A stretch of DNA of 64,000 nucleotides from positions 1-64,000 of IMG/VR virus record IMGVR_UViG_3300042691_043547; one strand, written 5' to 3'. Made by a program: the position numbers and the translations under genes. Positions 47,254 to 56,300 of this stretch are shown here, one piece after another (position 1 is the first letter of the stretch; each line of letters starts with the position of its first letter). This stretch comes from a virus. The notes beneath the pieces were generated by a model. It did not search any database. It worked only from the letters and a program-made list of their open reading frames with translations, and was not told the DNA's origin.

Positions 47254-48234
47254 CTAGGGTAGATCGACAGACAAAGTAGCTCGGACAACAGCCCGAAAAA
47301 GAGGGGGTTTGGACGGCATCTCGGCAGACTTTATTTCTTCCCAAGTTATTTTGCGCCAAGTATAGGCTCCGGATCCGGCTGGTTCGACCATTTGCGGGTA
47401 GGTGTAGCCAGACGGGTTAATTTGGCCATCGTAGGTAAGAGGGAAACGATTGTCGTTGGCTAGTCTCTTCTTATCGATGCCCTCAATCCTGCGTTGCCAT
47501 TGATTAACAATGATGTCGTGAAGCTGCTTCCGGTCAAACTTGGTTTCGGCCAAGATGTGGAAAACAACATCCTGACTGTGGATTCGCGACAGATTGCCCA
47601 TTTGCAGGCCTTCCATGTCGACGCGGGGAGCGGCTCCGATGACGATGGCGGGCAGCTGAACCCGGTTGGCCGACAGGACGTCCCAGGCGCCCGAGCCAGC
47701 TGGCGACTTGAACTGGGGGTCCGCCGGATTGAAGCTGTCAAACTGCACAGCCTTGAACCACTGGGCCTCGTCCATATCCAGCCGGACATTCTTGAACGAA
47801 AACTCGCAGGCGATCCGGGTGCCGGTCGGCACGGGGGTATTCAGAACGACTCGCCCCTCCGGATAATTGATCCGGTAGCCAGAAACCCCGACGCTGGTGT
47901 TGGGCCGGAAGATGCCGCCAACATAGATGCCGCTGACCTGTATCGGTTGGCGGTTGTAGTCGACGCCGGACTCGTAGACCCAATTGGAGCGAAACCCCTC
48001 CCAGACCGTCCCTGCCGTGTAACGCGGGTCACGCGCTGGCCTCAGGACATATGGCTCGGCCCCGTGCGAACCCACCCCGGATGGATAGGTCCCGGACGGG
48101 AAAGTCACATTAGTGAAGGCGCCGACGCTGAGAAGCCCCCAATCAAGGAACTGGTAGCAGGACCACTCCAGAAGGTCGCTAACAAGGGGATCGCCATACT
48201 GGCTAACGCCGGATAATCTCGTTAAATTGCTCAT
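47254..48234 (-). CDS. Head-tail connector or tail terminator-like virion protein
   Basis: The 326-residue protein has a tyrosine/glycine-rich N-terminal half (GTYPSGVGSHGAEPYVLRPA) and a more helical centre (FDRKQLHDIIVNQWQRRIEG). It lies between a probable tail completion gene and the tail tube, where a tail terminator or neck protein is expected. No catalytic motif is present. ATG 48234 overlaps the stop of the gene upstream (ATGA). The exact role is unproven. Confidence 0.55.
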   Translation of the reverse strand: MSNLTRLSGVSQYGDPLVSDLLEWSCYQFLDWGLLSVGAFTNVTFPSGTYPSGVGSHGAEPYVLRPARDPRYTAGTVWEGFRSNWVYESGVDYNRQPIQVSGIYVGGIFRPNTSVGVSGYRINYPEGRVVLNTPVPTGTRIACEFSFKNVRLDMDEAQWFKAVQFDSFNPADPQFKSPAGSGAWDVLSANRVQLPAIVIGAAPRVDMEGLQMGNLSRIHSQDVVFHILAETKFDRKQLHDIIVNQWQRRIEGIDKKRLANDNRFPLTYDGQINPSGYTYPQMVEPAGSGAYTWRKITWEEIKSAEMPSKPPLFRAVVRATLSVDLP

Positions 48235-48914
48235 GACAAGGCGTCCCTAATTTTCTGGACAAGAATTTCCTTGATTCTCTCTTCCGCTCTTACTCCTGCT
48301 CTAGTGATCCAGTTATTTCCAGCAGTACCAGCATAAAAGGGAGCAATTCGGAAGTTTTTCTTGGATTCTCCGCTTTTCACCATGATGGCATCGTTGGTTC
48401 TAGAAGCTGGGCTGTTGTGGCCGTACATTACATAGTAATCGCTAATGATTACTTCTGTTCCGCTGTACAATAACCAGGAAAGCCACTCAACTTCACCGCC
48501 GTAGCTGCTGTATGAGGCTTCACCCAGATTTAATAAGAATTTCAAGTCTTGAGGAACGATAACCACACGCAAGCCACCTAACGAAGAAACGGTGCCGAAA
48601 TAATATTTGCCTGTGGATTTAATCACATCGACCCTCAATGCACCGACTACCGCCTCGATAATCGCATTAACAGTAGATTCGGGGTCTTCAATACCTAATT
48701 CACCCTGTAGGCCCATTTCTCGGGCCGATTGGACTTCCATGAATAGGGCTTTATATTCTCTGCTGGTTTTTAGGGACTGGCGAAGAATTCTTCTGCATTC
48801 ATTCCGGGCATTTTTTGCGGCCCTAGAAAGAGCAAAGTTAATCCGGATTGCCCAACGCTCCATGAGTGCTGGCCCAAACTCTTCCGGATTAACCTTTATG
48901 TCAAAACCGATCAC
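48231..48914 (-). CDS. Tail completion/HK97 gp10-like protein (tentative)
   Basis: GTG 48914 gives 227 residues. This start overlaps the previous stop as GTGA and has GAGGATCGGGG upstream. The longer frame to 48944 lies inside the zinc-ribbon gene. The protein starts IGFDIKVNPEEFGPALMERW, followed by helices with NFALSRAAKNARNECRRIL. It then has beta-like segments GLRVVIVPQDLKFLLNLGEA and YYVMYGHNSPASRTNDAIMV. This helix-then-strand order recalls tail completion proteins, which fit at the top of the tube. The gene is AT-richer than its neighbours. Function is inference. Confidence 0.55.
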   Translation of the reverse strand: MIGFDIKVNPEEFGPALMERWAIRINFALSRAAKNARNECRRILRQSLKTSREYKALFMEVQSAREMGLQGELGIEDPESTVNAIIEAVVGALRVDVIKSTGKYYFGTVSSLGGLRVVIVPQDLKFLLNLGEASYSSYGGEVEWLSWLLYSGTEVIISDYYVMYGHNSPASRTNDAIMVKSGESKKNFRIAPFYAGTAGNNWITRAGVRAEERIKEILVQKIRDALS

Positions 48915-49432
48915 GCCCCGATCCTCGTCCAGGTGGCCGTCCAAAACTTGCCCTGAGCGATATTGTTGGTATCGACTGGTTCGCCGTACATCTCGTAGGT
49001 CAGGCGAAGGGCGTTGGAAAGATCACTCTGAACGATGATTTTGCGGGTCTGGAGCACATCTGCCAGGTCAGCCATCATCCCCTTAGTGGTGATAACTCCA
49101 TCTGGCACTTGATATCTTGTTGGCATATTCTGCAAGAATCTTGCAGGAACTGTGCTGACCAACAGCTTGATCGATTTGGTGATCTCTCTGGAATGCAATC
49201 CCTGACCATTGCAGGATGGGCAAACGGAACCGTTCGGGAAGGGGAGGGGGCCACCCGTGCGCCAATGATTGGAGGACTTGTTGCCAATCTCGTCGAACAA
49301 GCAGTTGGCGCACGGTTCCCAAGTCGGGGGATAAACCAGGAGACAGGTCTTCCCCAACTGATCGATGAGATCCGTGATGGCTTGCTCAGCCACCGTGCGG
49401 ATCTCCTGGTCGATCGAAAAGAGGTAGGCCAT
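48911..49432 (-). CDS. Head closure-like protein with zinc ribbon
   Basis: The 173-residue protein has CANCLFD followed about 25 residues later by CPSCNGQGLHSRE, a four-cysteine zinc ribbon (about residues 40-80). A beta-rich C-terminal part with TKGMMADLADVLQTRKIIVQ follows. Proteins of this design sit at the head-tail interface of some phages. The gene overlaps its upstream neighbour by TAATG and the downstream GTG by four bases. The assignment to head closure is tentative. Confidence 0.6.
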   Translation of the reverse strand: MAYLFSIDQEIRTVAEQAITDLIDQLGKTCLLVYPPTWEPCANCLFDEIGNKSSNHWRTGGPLPFPNGSVCPSCNGQGLHSREITKSIKLLVSTVPARFLQNMPTRYQVPDGVITTKGMMADLADVLQTRKIIVQSDLSNALRLTYEMYGEPVDTNNIAQGKFWTATWTRIGA

Positions 49433-49959
49433 TACTGGATCCGGCGTCCGATGATGTTGATGTCGCCCGTCACGCCCGCCCCGCCTGCCGACAGCGTGAT
49501 GATGACGGCGGTGTTGGGGGAGCAGACCTTGGGCGGATAGAAGTTGACCGACTCAAAGCCAGCACCAGTGATGGGGGCCTTGTAGACCACATTGCCGGAG
49601 CCGTCTTCAATCTTGACGATGGCGCCGGAGGCGGGGGTGGCGTTGTAGCCAAAGGTGAGGCCGGTGATCACATGGTTGCGACCCGGGCCGGCAGCCGGCA
49701 AATTGATGACCGCGGCGGCATTGGTGCCGGTGGCGTAATCTCCGGACGCAACGGGCAAAGTCTCAAACTTGTCCTCGTTCCAGGACAGGTAACGCTGGTC
49801 AAGCGAGACGCCGACTTTGCCGGTGTTGATGTCAGCCACGACATTGGCGCGGCGGTCGAGGGTGGTGACCAGGCCGGAGGGATTGCTCTGGGGGACGGCG
49901 CAAATGACCGCCGAACCGTCCTTGATCGGGTTGCCGCCGGGTTGGTATGCGATTGCCAT
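49432..49959 (-). CDS. Predicted virion beta-sandwich protein
   Basis: The 175-residue protein is rich in Gly, Ala, Val and Asn and reads as a beta sandwich. It includes HVITGLTFGYNATPASGAIV and SVNFYPPKVCSPNTAVIITL near the C-terminus and no charged active site. It may decorate the head or tail. The ATG follows AAGGAGAAGAACTGAC. It lies beside the small membrane protein gene and the connector genes. Confidence 0.6.
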   Translation of the reverse strand: MAIAYQPGGNPIKDGSAVICAVPQSNPSGLVTTLDRRANVVADINTGKVGVSLDQRYLSWNEDKFETLPVASGDYATGTNAAAVINLPAAGPGRNHVITGLTFGYNATPASGAIVKIEDGSGNVVYKAPITGAGFESVNFYPPKVCSPNTAVIITLSAGGAGVTGDINIIGRRIQ

Positions 49960-49960
49960 G

Positions 49961-50170
49961 TCAGTTCTTCTCCTTGATTCTCATTGGCCAGAAAAGGTGC
50001 CCTAGGACAACGCCGACGAGCAAAGGCACCACAGGCTCTCGTTGCGCCAAATCCAGAATGACCGTGCTGAAGGTGTAATCGCTGCCCCAGGCGAGGATGG
50101 CAAAGAGGTCGTAGCAGGCGATGATCAGGACGATCAGGCCGATCATGATGTAGGTGGGTGTTCCCTTCAT
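49961..50170 (-). CDS. Small two-helix membrane protein (holin-like candidate)
   Basis: The 69-residue protein has two hydrophobic helices: TYIMIGLIVLIIACYDLFAI (about residues 6-25) and VVPLLVGVVLGHLFWP (about 47-62). They are separated by a polar loop and followed by a short basic tail RIKEKN. The GHLFW end recurs in small membrane proteins among phage structural genes. Holins share the size and layout, but no lysin gene is seen beside it, so the lysis role is only a possibility. GGGAGG precedes the ATG. Confidence 0.65.
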   Translation of the reverse strand: MKGTPTYIMIGLIVLIIACYDLFAILAWGSDYTFSTVILDLAQREPVVPLLVGVVLGHLFWPMRIKEKN

Positions 50171-50181
50171 GGCGACCTCCC

Positions 50182-50721
50182 TTAGCGGATGAATGTCTGG
50201 CGACCTTCGGGGACCGGGTAGTAGTTCTGATCGCCGTAACCGGCGAAGATGCGGAAGGGGCTGAGGATGGCGGCACCAGCAACGACCCCGGCCCGGCCAG
50301 CCTTGTATTCCAGTTTGGCGTCGTCGTAGGCCTTGCAGTAGCCCTCCTTGAGCAGGGCGATACGTCCCTGGAGGGGGCCTCTAAGATCGATTGCCGAAGA
50401 GCCGTCTCGGATGGAGATGCCCTGTCGTACCGCGTTCCGGGCCTCGCCGCGCTCGGTGATGCAAGCAGCTTTGAGACAGACTAGGTTGATGAAGTTGTCA
50501 TCCCTTGTGGGGCTGGCCTCGTCACGGTCGGTGGGGTCGGGGGTGATGGACAGAGCCTGGACATCGGCCTCGTAAACGAGGGGGAAATTCAACTCGCTCA
50601 ACACCAGCTGGGCGGCGGCACAGATCGTCTGATAGACCCTTTGGTCCGAAAACTGGTACGGAACCGTGAAGTCGTTCAGCAGAACCCTCAAGAGGGTTCC
50701 CATTTCTGTTTGCCAGCTCAT
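50182..50721 (-). CDS. Head-tail connector-like protein
   Basis: The 179-residue protein begins WQTEMGTLLRVLLNDFTVPY and has mainly helical segments (VYQTICAAAQLVLSELNFPL, NLVCLKAACITERGEARNAV). It contains a GRIALLKEGYCKAYDDAKLE helix near the middle. Compact helical connectors that plug onto the portal have this look. A good AGGAGG lies ahead of the ATG. Its position after the fibre and virion genes and before the membrane protein and head closure-like genes supports a neck role. Confidence 0.6.
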   Translation of the reverse strand: MSWQTEMGTLLRVLLNDFTVPYQFSDQRVYQTICAAAQLVLSELNFPLVYEADVQALSITPDPTDRDEASPTRDDNFINLVCLKAACITERGEARNAVRQGISIRDGSSAIDLRGPLQGRIALLKEGYCKAYDDAKLEYKAGRAGVVAGAAILSPFRIFAGYGDQNYYPVPEGRQTFIR

Positions 50722-50753
50722 CAGCGCACCTCCTACTGGAGATACACCGCAGG

Positions 50754-51059
50754 CTATTCGACCAGATAGACTGAAATGTGGCCGGTGGCCGGGGTCAGGA
50801 CATGCCCGTTGGACAGGGTGGTGCGGATTTCAAAGGGATGGAAGCCGTTGCCCAAAAAGTACATGGTGGCCCGGGCAATCATGATTTCCAGTTTGCCGTT
50901 GACGAAGGGAAGGGGCTTGGAGAAGTCATCTCGAAATAAAATGATAGCACTTGATGGCTCGGGTGAATCAACTGTGAAAACCAGCGGGTCGGTATACCTG
51001 TCCACCCTCAGTCCAAAGTCGAGGTGGGGAACGGTGAAATCGGGCAGCTGGATCAACAT
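50754..51059 (-). CDS. Small virion protein related to the C-terminus of the 51059-51697 product
   Basis: The 101-residue protein ends GNGFHPFEIRTTLSNGHVLT, which aligns with GSGRWPFEINTRLPNDHLLT at the end of its upstream neighbour, so the two share a domain. It is beta-rich and has no catalytic signature. The ATG overlaps the neighbouring stop as TGATG. It is probably a small virion beta domain of the tail or fibre attachment system. Confidence 0.55.
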   Translation of the reverse strand: MLIQLPDFTVPHLDFGLRVDRYTDPLVFTVDSPEPSSAIILFRDDFSKPLPFVNGKLEIMIARATMYFLGNGFHPFEIRTTLSNGHVLTPATGHISVYLVE

Positions 51060-51697
51060 CAGTTGAACGGGGCCACAATCTGGAAGATACCTTTGAGCAG
51101 GGTCAACAGGTGGTCGTTGGGCAACCGGGTGTTGATCTCAAAGGGCCATCGCCCACTCCCCATCTGGGCCAGTTCCAAGCTGGATAGCTCAACCCTGACG
51201 GTATTGTCAGGCAGGACGGGGAGAGTCTTGGTGAAGCCGGTCCTTTTGGATTTGACGGTCAGTCGGACGATGGACTCGGCCAGCGGTGGCCAGGCCTCGC
51301 TGATGACATCGATGGATCGGCCCTCGGCAGCAAAGTAATCGTCCGTCTGGCGGAACACGACTGGCGTTCCCTCGTCGGCGACAACGGGAATGCTGAAGGT
51401 CGGGACTTTGATGGCAGAGGTCAGGCGGGAGGAGATCGGGGCATCGACATATTCCAGCAACTCGGGATTAATGGTCATGAAAGCCATTAAGTTGTTGCCA
51501 GAAAAGAACTTAACGCCACCCCGGAAGCTGGCCGGGAACTGGTCGTAAGTCCACATGTAATTCCCCTGGCCAATCTCCACAAAGCCAGAGGAAATCAGGC
51601 TACCGACCGGCGTGCCGCTGGGGCTGACAAGTTGAGCCGAAAGGCTCTGGCCCGTCTTGGATACCCCCAGGACGACGCCGATCGTCGCCTTGTACAT
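51059..51697 (-). CDS. Virion protein, BppU-like beta domains (tentative)
   Basis: The 212-residue protein has two parts. The first is SAQLVSPSGTPVGSLISSGF followed by EIGQGNYMWTYDQFPASFRG. The second ends WPFEINTRLPNDHLLTLLKG, the domain shared with the 101-residue gene. The Gly/Tyr-rich pattern GFVEIGQGNYMW resembles beta-sandwich domains of baseplate and fibre-linker proteins. No enzyme motifs are seen. TGATG coupling joins it to both neighbours. Confidence 0.55.
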   Translation of the reverse strand: MYKATIGVVLGVSKTGQSLSAQLVSPSGTPVGSLISSGFVEIGQGNYMWTYDQFPASFRGGVKFFSGNNLMAFMTINPELLEYVDAPISSRLTSAIKVPTFSIPVVADEGTPVVFRQTDDYFAAEGRSIDVISEAWPPLAESIVRLTVKSKRTGFTKTLPVLPDNTVRVELSSLELAQMGSGRWPFEINTRLPNDHLLTLLKGIFQIVAPFN

Positions 51698-52047
51698 CAG
51701 ATGACGCCTTTGGCTTTGGCGACTTTATCGAGAGCAGCCACGACCAGACCAAAAGCCTGGGCCACATCAGCGTCCTCGGCGGCCAGTTCGTACAGGTTGG
51801 GCACGAACAGGTTGGTCTTCATGTTCGGGTTGACTTCGATCTTCTCAACCGTGGTGGCCTCGCCGGTCTCGGGATTGGTCACCGTCTCGCTGTAGACGCG
51901 ACTTTTCACGAAGATCACATGCAGCTGGACAGGAGAGGTCGAGCCGTCCCCAACCGTGCTGAACTGCTCAATCCGCCACTTGTCGAATACCTTCTCGGCA
52001 ATCGAGGGAACAACGCTGGGTTCGGTCGCTTCAATCCACTGTGCCAT
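51697..52047 (-). CDS. Small virion-region protein of unknown function
   Basis: ATG 52047 with TTAGGAG upstream gives 116 residues. The 130-residue frame starting at 52089 would add a hydrophobic leader with no ribosome site. The protein has a helical start (EPSVVPSIAEKVFDKWRIEQ), central strands and a helical end (AEDADVAQAFGLVVAALDKV). No family is recognised. Upstream, 48 bases without a gene (52048-52095) hold T-rich sequence but no clear hairpin. Confidence 0.55.
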   Translation of the reverse strand: MAQWIEATEPSVVPSIAEKVFDKWRIEQFSTVGDGSTSPVQLHVIFVKSRVYSETVTNPETGEATTVEKIEVNPNMKTNLFVPNLYELAAEDADVAQAFGLVVAALDKVAKAKGVI

Positions 52048-52095
52048 GTCAAAACTCCTAAAAAAAAGAGGAACCACAAGATAATACACTTACCA

Positions 52096-53088
52096 CTACA
52101 GACCAAATCTGCTTTTCGTTTTATTGAATGTGTTACTGATTTGCGTTCCTGTCATAACAGAGTTATAAAAAGCTATATTTGTTAAGTAGCAGTTAGTGAG
52201 TGGATAGGAGGACAACTGGGTCGATCCGGTGGCCCCGCCCCGCGCTATTTGCAGGGTGGAGTGGGTGATGGCCGATCCGTAGGACTCTGTCCCTTTCTGC
52301 ACTCCGTCGATGTAGACTGTCTGGGTCTTGGTCGAAAACTTGTAGGTCAGGGTGAACATATGCCAGCCGTTCCGGACGGAGGCTGTGGTTGCCCAGTTTA
52401 GACCCCCACCCCCGCCGTTGTTCGTCCACGAGCGGATGTTCGCCCCAGTCCCGCCGGTCGCAATGGCAAACCCATTCCAGCTGGTATCCCAGGTCGAAAG
52501 AATACCCTGTTCGGTCGCATTGTTGCTGATGTAGTACATCCAAAAATTGACGCTGAAATCGGCGTTGTTGGTCAGGCCGGAGTTGCCGTAAGCATAAGAC
52601 GCAGTTCCGTCAAAAATAAAATAGCCATCATTATTGATGGAATAGGTGGGATTGCTGACAAAGGTGGCGTCGTTGCCGCTGTAGCTTAAATCGTTCCAGG
52701 TCCCGCTGTTGGGTCCGAAATTGGTGGCATACTGATCTAGGAAAAGTGTCGCTCCCACGCAGTTGAAAACATCCGTATTGTTGAAAGTCTGTCCTGTGAC
52801 AAAAGCGCCGTCGACGGCAGACTGGATGGTATTGTCGGCAATCGTGATCGAAATCGTGTCACCAGGCGAAACGGTGACTCCAGACAAAGTGAAGACCACC
52901 GCTTCATCGTTATAGGCGGGATCGCTGGTGGCTAAGGTGAGGGTGGCGTTGACCGGAGCAGCCGTCGTGGTCGTCGGCGTCAGGGTAGTCGTGGTTGTCG
53001 TGGTGGTCGTGGTGGTCGTGGTCGTTGTCGGCGTGGTTGTCGTAGTCGTGGTCGTAGTGGTTGTTGTTGGAAAAGGCGTCCCGGACAT
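52096..53088 (-). CDS. Threonine-stalk LamG-like virion protein
   Basis: The 330-residue protein begins with SGTPFP. Then come 12 threonines, a proline and 15 more threonines (residues 8-35), followed by further Thr/Pro. Next is a short beta domain (ATLTLATSDPAYNDEAVVFT). The C-terminal part is a concanavalin/LamG-like sandwich (FSVNFWMYYISNNATEQGIL, GWHMFTLTYKFSTKTQTVYI) ending SRFGL. LamG domains bind sugars or proteins. The Thr run should be a flexible, mucin-like linker that could be O-glycosylated. It has a good ribosome site and follows the Pro-rich gene. Confidence 0.75.
   Translation of the reverse strand: MSGTPFPTTTTTTTTTTTTPTTTTTTTTTTTTTTTLTPTTTTAAPVNATLTLATSDPAYNDEAVVFTLSGVTVSPGDTISITIADNTIQSAVDGAFVTGQTFNNTDVFNCVGATLFLDQYATNFGPNSGTWNDLSYSGNDATFVSNPTYSINNDGYFIFDGTASYAYGNSGLTNNADFSVNFWMYYISNNATEQGILSTWDTSWNGFAIATGGTGANIRSWTNNGGGGGLNWATTASVRNGWHMFTLTYKFSTKTQTVYIDGVQKGTESYGSAITHSTLQIARGGATGSTQLSSYPLTNCYLTNIAFYNSVMTGTQISNTFNKTKSRFGL
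52963..53067 (-). repeat. Threonine codon tract
   Basis: The tract encodes two runs of threonine (12 and 15) plus a further TPTTTT stretch, using mixed ACC, ACG, ACT and ACA codons. The DNA is therefore a degenerate low-complexity run, not a pure trinucleotide repeat. The mixed codons limit slippage but could still allow length change by recombination. Confidence 0.85.
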
Positions 53089-53098
53089 GATACCCTCC

Positions 53099-53365
53099 TT
53101 AGACCTTCGTCACCGTGACTGTTATACCGGAAGCGGTGGGTACTACTGGTCCCGTGAAGGGAATGACAATCGTGGTACTTGATTTGACCACGGGTTTTGG
53201 GGGCGTCCTCGGCGGGGGCGCTGGCGGGTTGGTTGGGCTTCTTTTGATAACCCCCGTCGAGGTTCCACCTGGGTATACCGTAATGGGCGTGCCCGGCCCT
53301 TGGGCGGGACACCCCTGTACACCGCTGTTCGGACGCCTTTTGCACCGACGAGTAATTCCAGCCAT
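53099..53365 (-). CDS. Small proline-rich protein between fibre genes
   Basis: ATG 53365 overlaps the stop of the large fibre gene (TGATG). The 88-residue protein is basic at the start (AGITRRCKRRPNSG). It has a Pro-rich middle (NPPAPPPRTPPKPVVK) and a Thr/Val tail ending VTVTKV. The proline run suggests a flexible linker or a small adaptor for fibres. No known domain is seen. Confidence 0.55.
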   Translation of the reverse strand: MAGITRRCKRRPNSGVQGCPAQGPGTPITVYPGGTSTGVIKRSPTNPPAPPPRTPPKPVVKSSTTIVIPFTGPVVPTASGITVTVTKV

Positions 53366-56300
53366 CAGTGGACTCTCCAGCATGGGTTATTCTGACCACC
53401 AACGAGACCCCCGTCCGTCCCGTCGTAGATCAGTTCGGCATAGTCACGCGGGGCGAGAACGATATCCACGGCCTGCACACAGCAGAACCGATTGGCGATT
53501 GCGGAACTGGTGCTGTTGTGCTTCAGGGTGAGATTGGCTGTGCCCACATTGTAGATACGCATCATACGACCATCGATGTGGGAACCGCTGGGCGGGGCAA
53601 CGCCCGTCAGGTTGCAGGCGGTCGTGCAGTTCAGCCTCTGGAAGGCGCTGCCATTCAAAACCAAATCGTTGGTGGGAGCAGAAATGTTGGTGGTGTTGCT
53701 CTTGTACGCAAGCGATCCACCGCCAGTCGAGCCGTTGGTTACACTCAGTACCCCGACCCCATCCCGCCTTAAACCGATGTCGCCGTACCATGCGATATGG
53801 CCGTCCTGACGCATCCAGATGTAATTGATGTTATCAGTGCTGGTGCCGTTGGAAGAACCAAGCTGAACACTTGCTCCAAATGTTGAACGCAAAGTAGTTG
53901 AAGAAAGATAAAAAGAGCCAGCAAAAAGGGCAGAAGTATTTACAGTTCCCAACCCTCTTATGTTTGTGCCGTTGAAATTGATACCGCCAGTATTAACATC
54001 ATTGGAAATACCAACCAAACCAATGTCGAGCGCAGAAGTGCTGGGTGCAATATAAAAATACTGAGCGGTATTGGACGGGTTAATAAACCGGATCGACCCG
54101 TTCCCTCCCGTGGTCGCTTGCGCACCTGGCTGAAGGATAATCGACCCACCAGCACCACTGGTGGAACCATTATTCGCAAGGATGGTAAGACTCACGCCTG
54201 CGCCAGAAGTGTAGGGATTTGGTGCTGGCGAAATTGTTGGGTTTAGATAGTCGCGCCCATACAGATAACCACTTAAAGCCGAAGTACCTGTGCCGGTGCT
54301 TTCAGTAATGCCATTAGCCGTGCCTATGCTTCGGATGACACAATAAAATGTGCCAGCATCAGTACCAATAGTGCGTTTAATCCTAAACATCGATTGATAG
54401 GTATTAAACTGCAAGGTTTCTAGCTCAAATCCCAAACTAGAATTATCTTGGCTGTCAGACACCATGTTTGGAGCTACAACACCATTTTGAATTCCCCAGA
54501 CGGTCGAATATCGATACTTCTTTGTCAAGGTACGAGACGTACTGTTTATGGCATGTAACTCAATCTCGACAGTTGTCGCCACATTACCTTGAACATAGAA
54601 TATTTCGCGATAATTACCGACAACGGTTGGAATTGATCCTGTGAAATATCTCTGTCGTGTTAAAGAACCCGTATATTGCTCGGCATTAGCGGTAGTGGTT
54701 AGCGTTCCTGTAAAAGAACCGGAGTGCGTAGCATTTATGACGCCAGACGCATCAACACTTGCAAGCACAGTCCCACCGCTGTTCTGCCACTCCTGCAAGT
54801 TCGCACTCTGCGAGGCTGCGCCACGAACAATCAGACCTTTAGTTGCTGCTGCCGACGGGACAACCAACACCTGTGCCCCAGGTGAACTATTGGTGCCAAA
54901 CGACATGCCATCCAGAATCCAACCATTTCCTCCAGCGTAAATTTGGCAACGAATTGTTCCGTTGTGCATCAACTGAAGAAGACCGTACTCATTACCACCT
55001 GTGGTTCCCGAGTTACTGTTACTGCTGCCAGTTCCAAGTACCGCAATTTGTTGAGCCGAGTTAATCGAGCCATCAGGCGACTTGTAAATGGTGATTTGGG
55101 GGGTGGCGGCATTACCAGCAATAGTCAAAAGCTTGTCAGGCACTTTTGTGCCAATGCCAACATTGCCGTTGCCGCCCAAAATACGCATACGCTCTGTTCG
55201 CGCAGATGGGTCGCCACTGTTTCCAGTCTTGAAGTACATGTCCCATCTGGCACTGCTGCTGTTGTAGGTTCCAGCAATGTCGGCAAAGCCGACAGAAATT
55301 AGACCAGCATCGCCGTTGGACCAGAAAGATTTGTGGCCAAAATTCGCAACGCTTTCTTCAAGACCGCCTTGAGCGCCATCGCCAGCTTGTAGGACATTTA
55401 ATTTACAAGCAGAGCTAATCCATGAACGCGCACTACCGGTGCTATCTTGCCACTCTTGTAGGTTGACGCTCTGCGAGGCTGCGGCACGGACAACCAAACC
55501 TTTTGTTCCAGAAGCTTGTGGTGCAATGTAAACTTGCCCACCACCAGCAGCAGTTGTTGCGCCGACAGCCAGAGCGCCACCAGTAAAATAACTGGTTCCG
55601 TTCGGATTTAGGCTCACCCTCCACTGCGTGGATGTATTAGCGATATTAAACGAATTGTCTACACTATAAAGATATGCTGCATACCGATCAGATACTGAGA
55701 AATAGATACTTCCATCTGATCGCAGGGTTGGGTAACGATTAGCTGCATAACCAGGAAGGTCGCCAGTCAAAGCTAAATAGGTTCCATCACCGCCACCTGT
55801 ATAGCCACTAGAACGAATCGCCCCAACAACATGTAGTTTTGTGGCTGGCGAAGATGTGCCGATACCAACATCACCACCATTTGGCTGAAGAACAACATTA
55901 CCAAAGTTTGCGCCCCATCCAGAAGCATTAAAGCCCGTTCCGCCCTGGATGAAAACCCGTCCGCCGATCTTCCCGGTCGTATTATCGGATTTGCCACCCA
56001 ACAACATGATATCGCGGCCATTTCCTGCGCCCTGATCAGATGGAGTCTGGCCACCCGCTCCCCAAGGCATCAGGACAACACGACCCGTGTAATACTCTCC
56101 AAATTGAATAAGGTTGGTTGTACCAGTGCCAGCAGTCGCCGTTCCACCGTTGCCGCCATCAGTGAACAAAGCCGTCAGGCGGGCGTGGGTTTGGGTATCT
56201 GGTTCGTAAGTCGGCCAAGCCGCAACAGCGGTAGCCACCGCAGTAGTAGGACGGGTGACATGTAGTGGGGCCGCAGGTCCCGAAGGGAAATAGGTTGTGC

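Noticed and set aside
46014-47279. Long plus-strand reading frame (421 residues) across the tail tube gene
   Set aside because: It is antisense to two well supported genes, is low in motifs and rich in Val/Ala/Gly as expected from antisense of structural codons, and lacks a ribosome site.
52928-53182. Valine-rich plus-strand frame opposite the threonine tract
   Set aside because: It is simply the antisense reading of the threonine codons.
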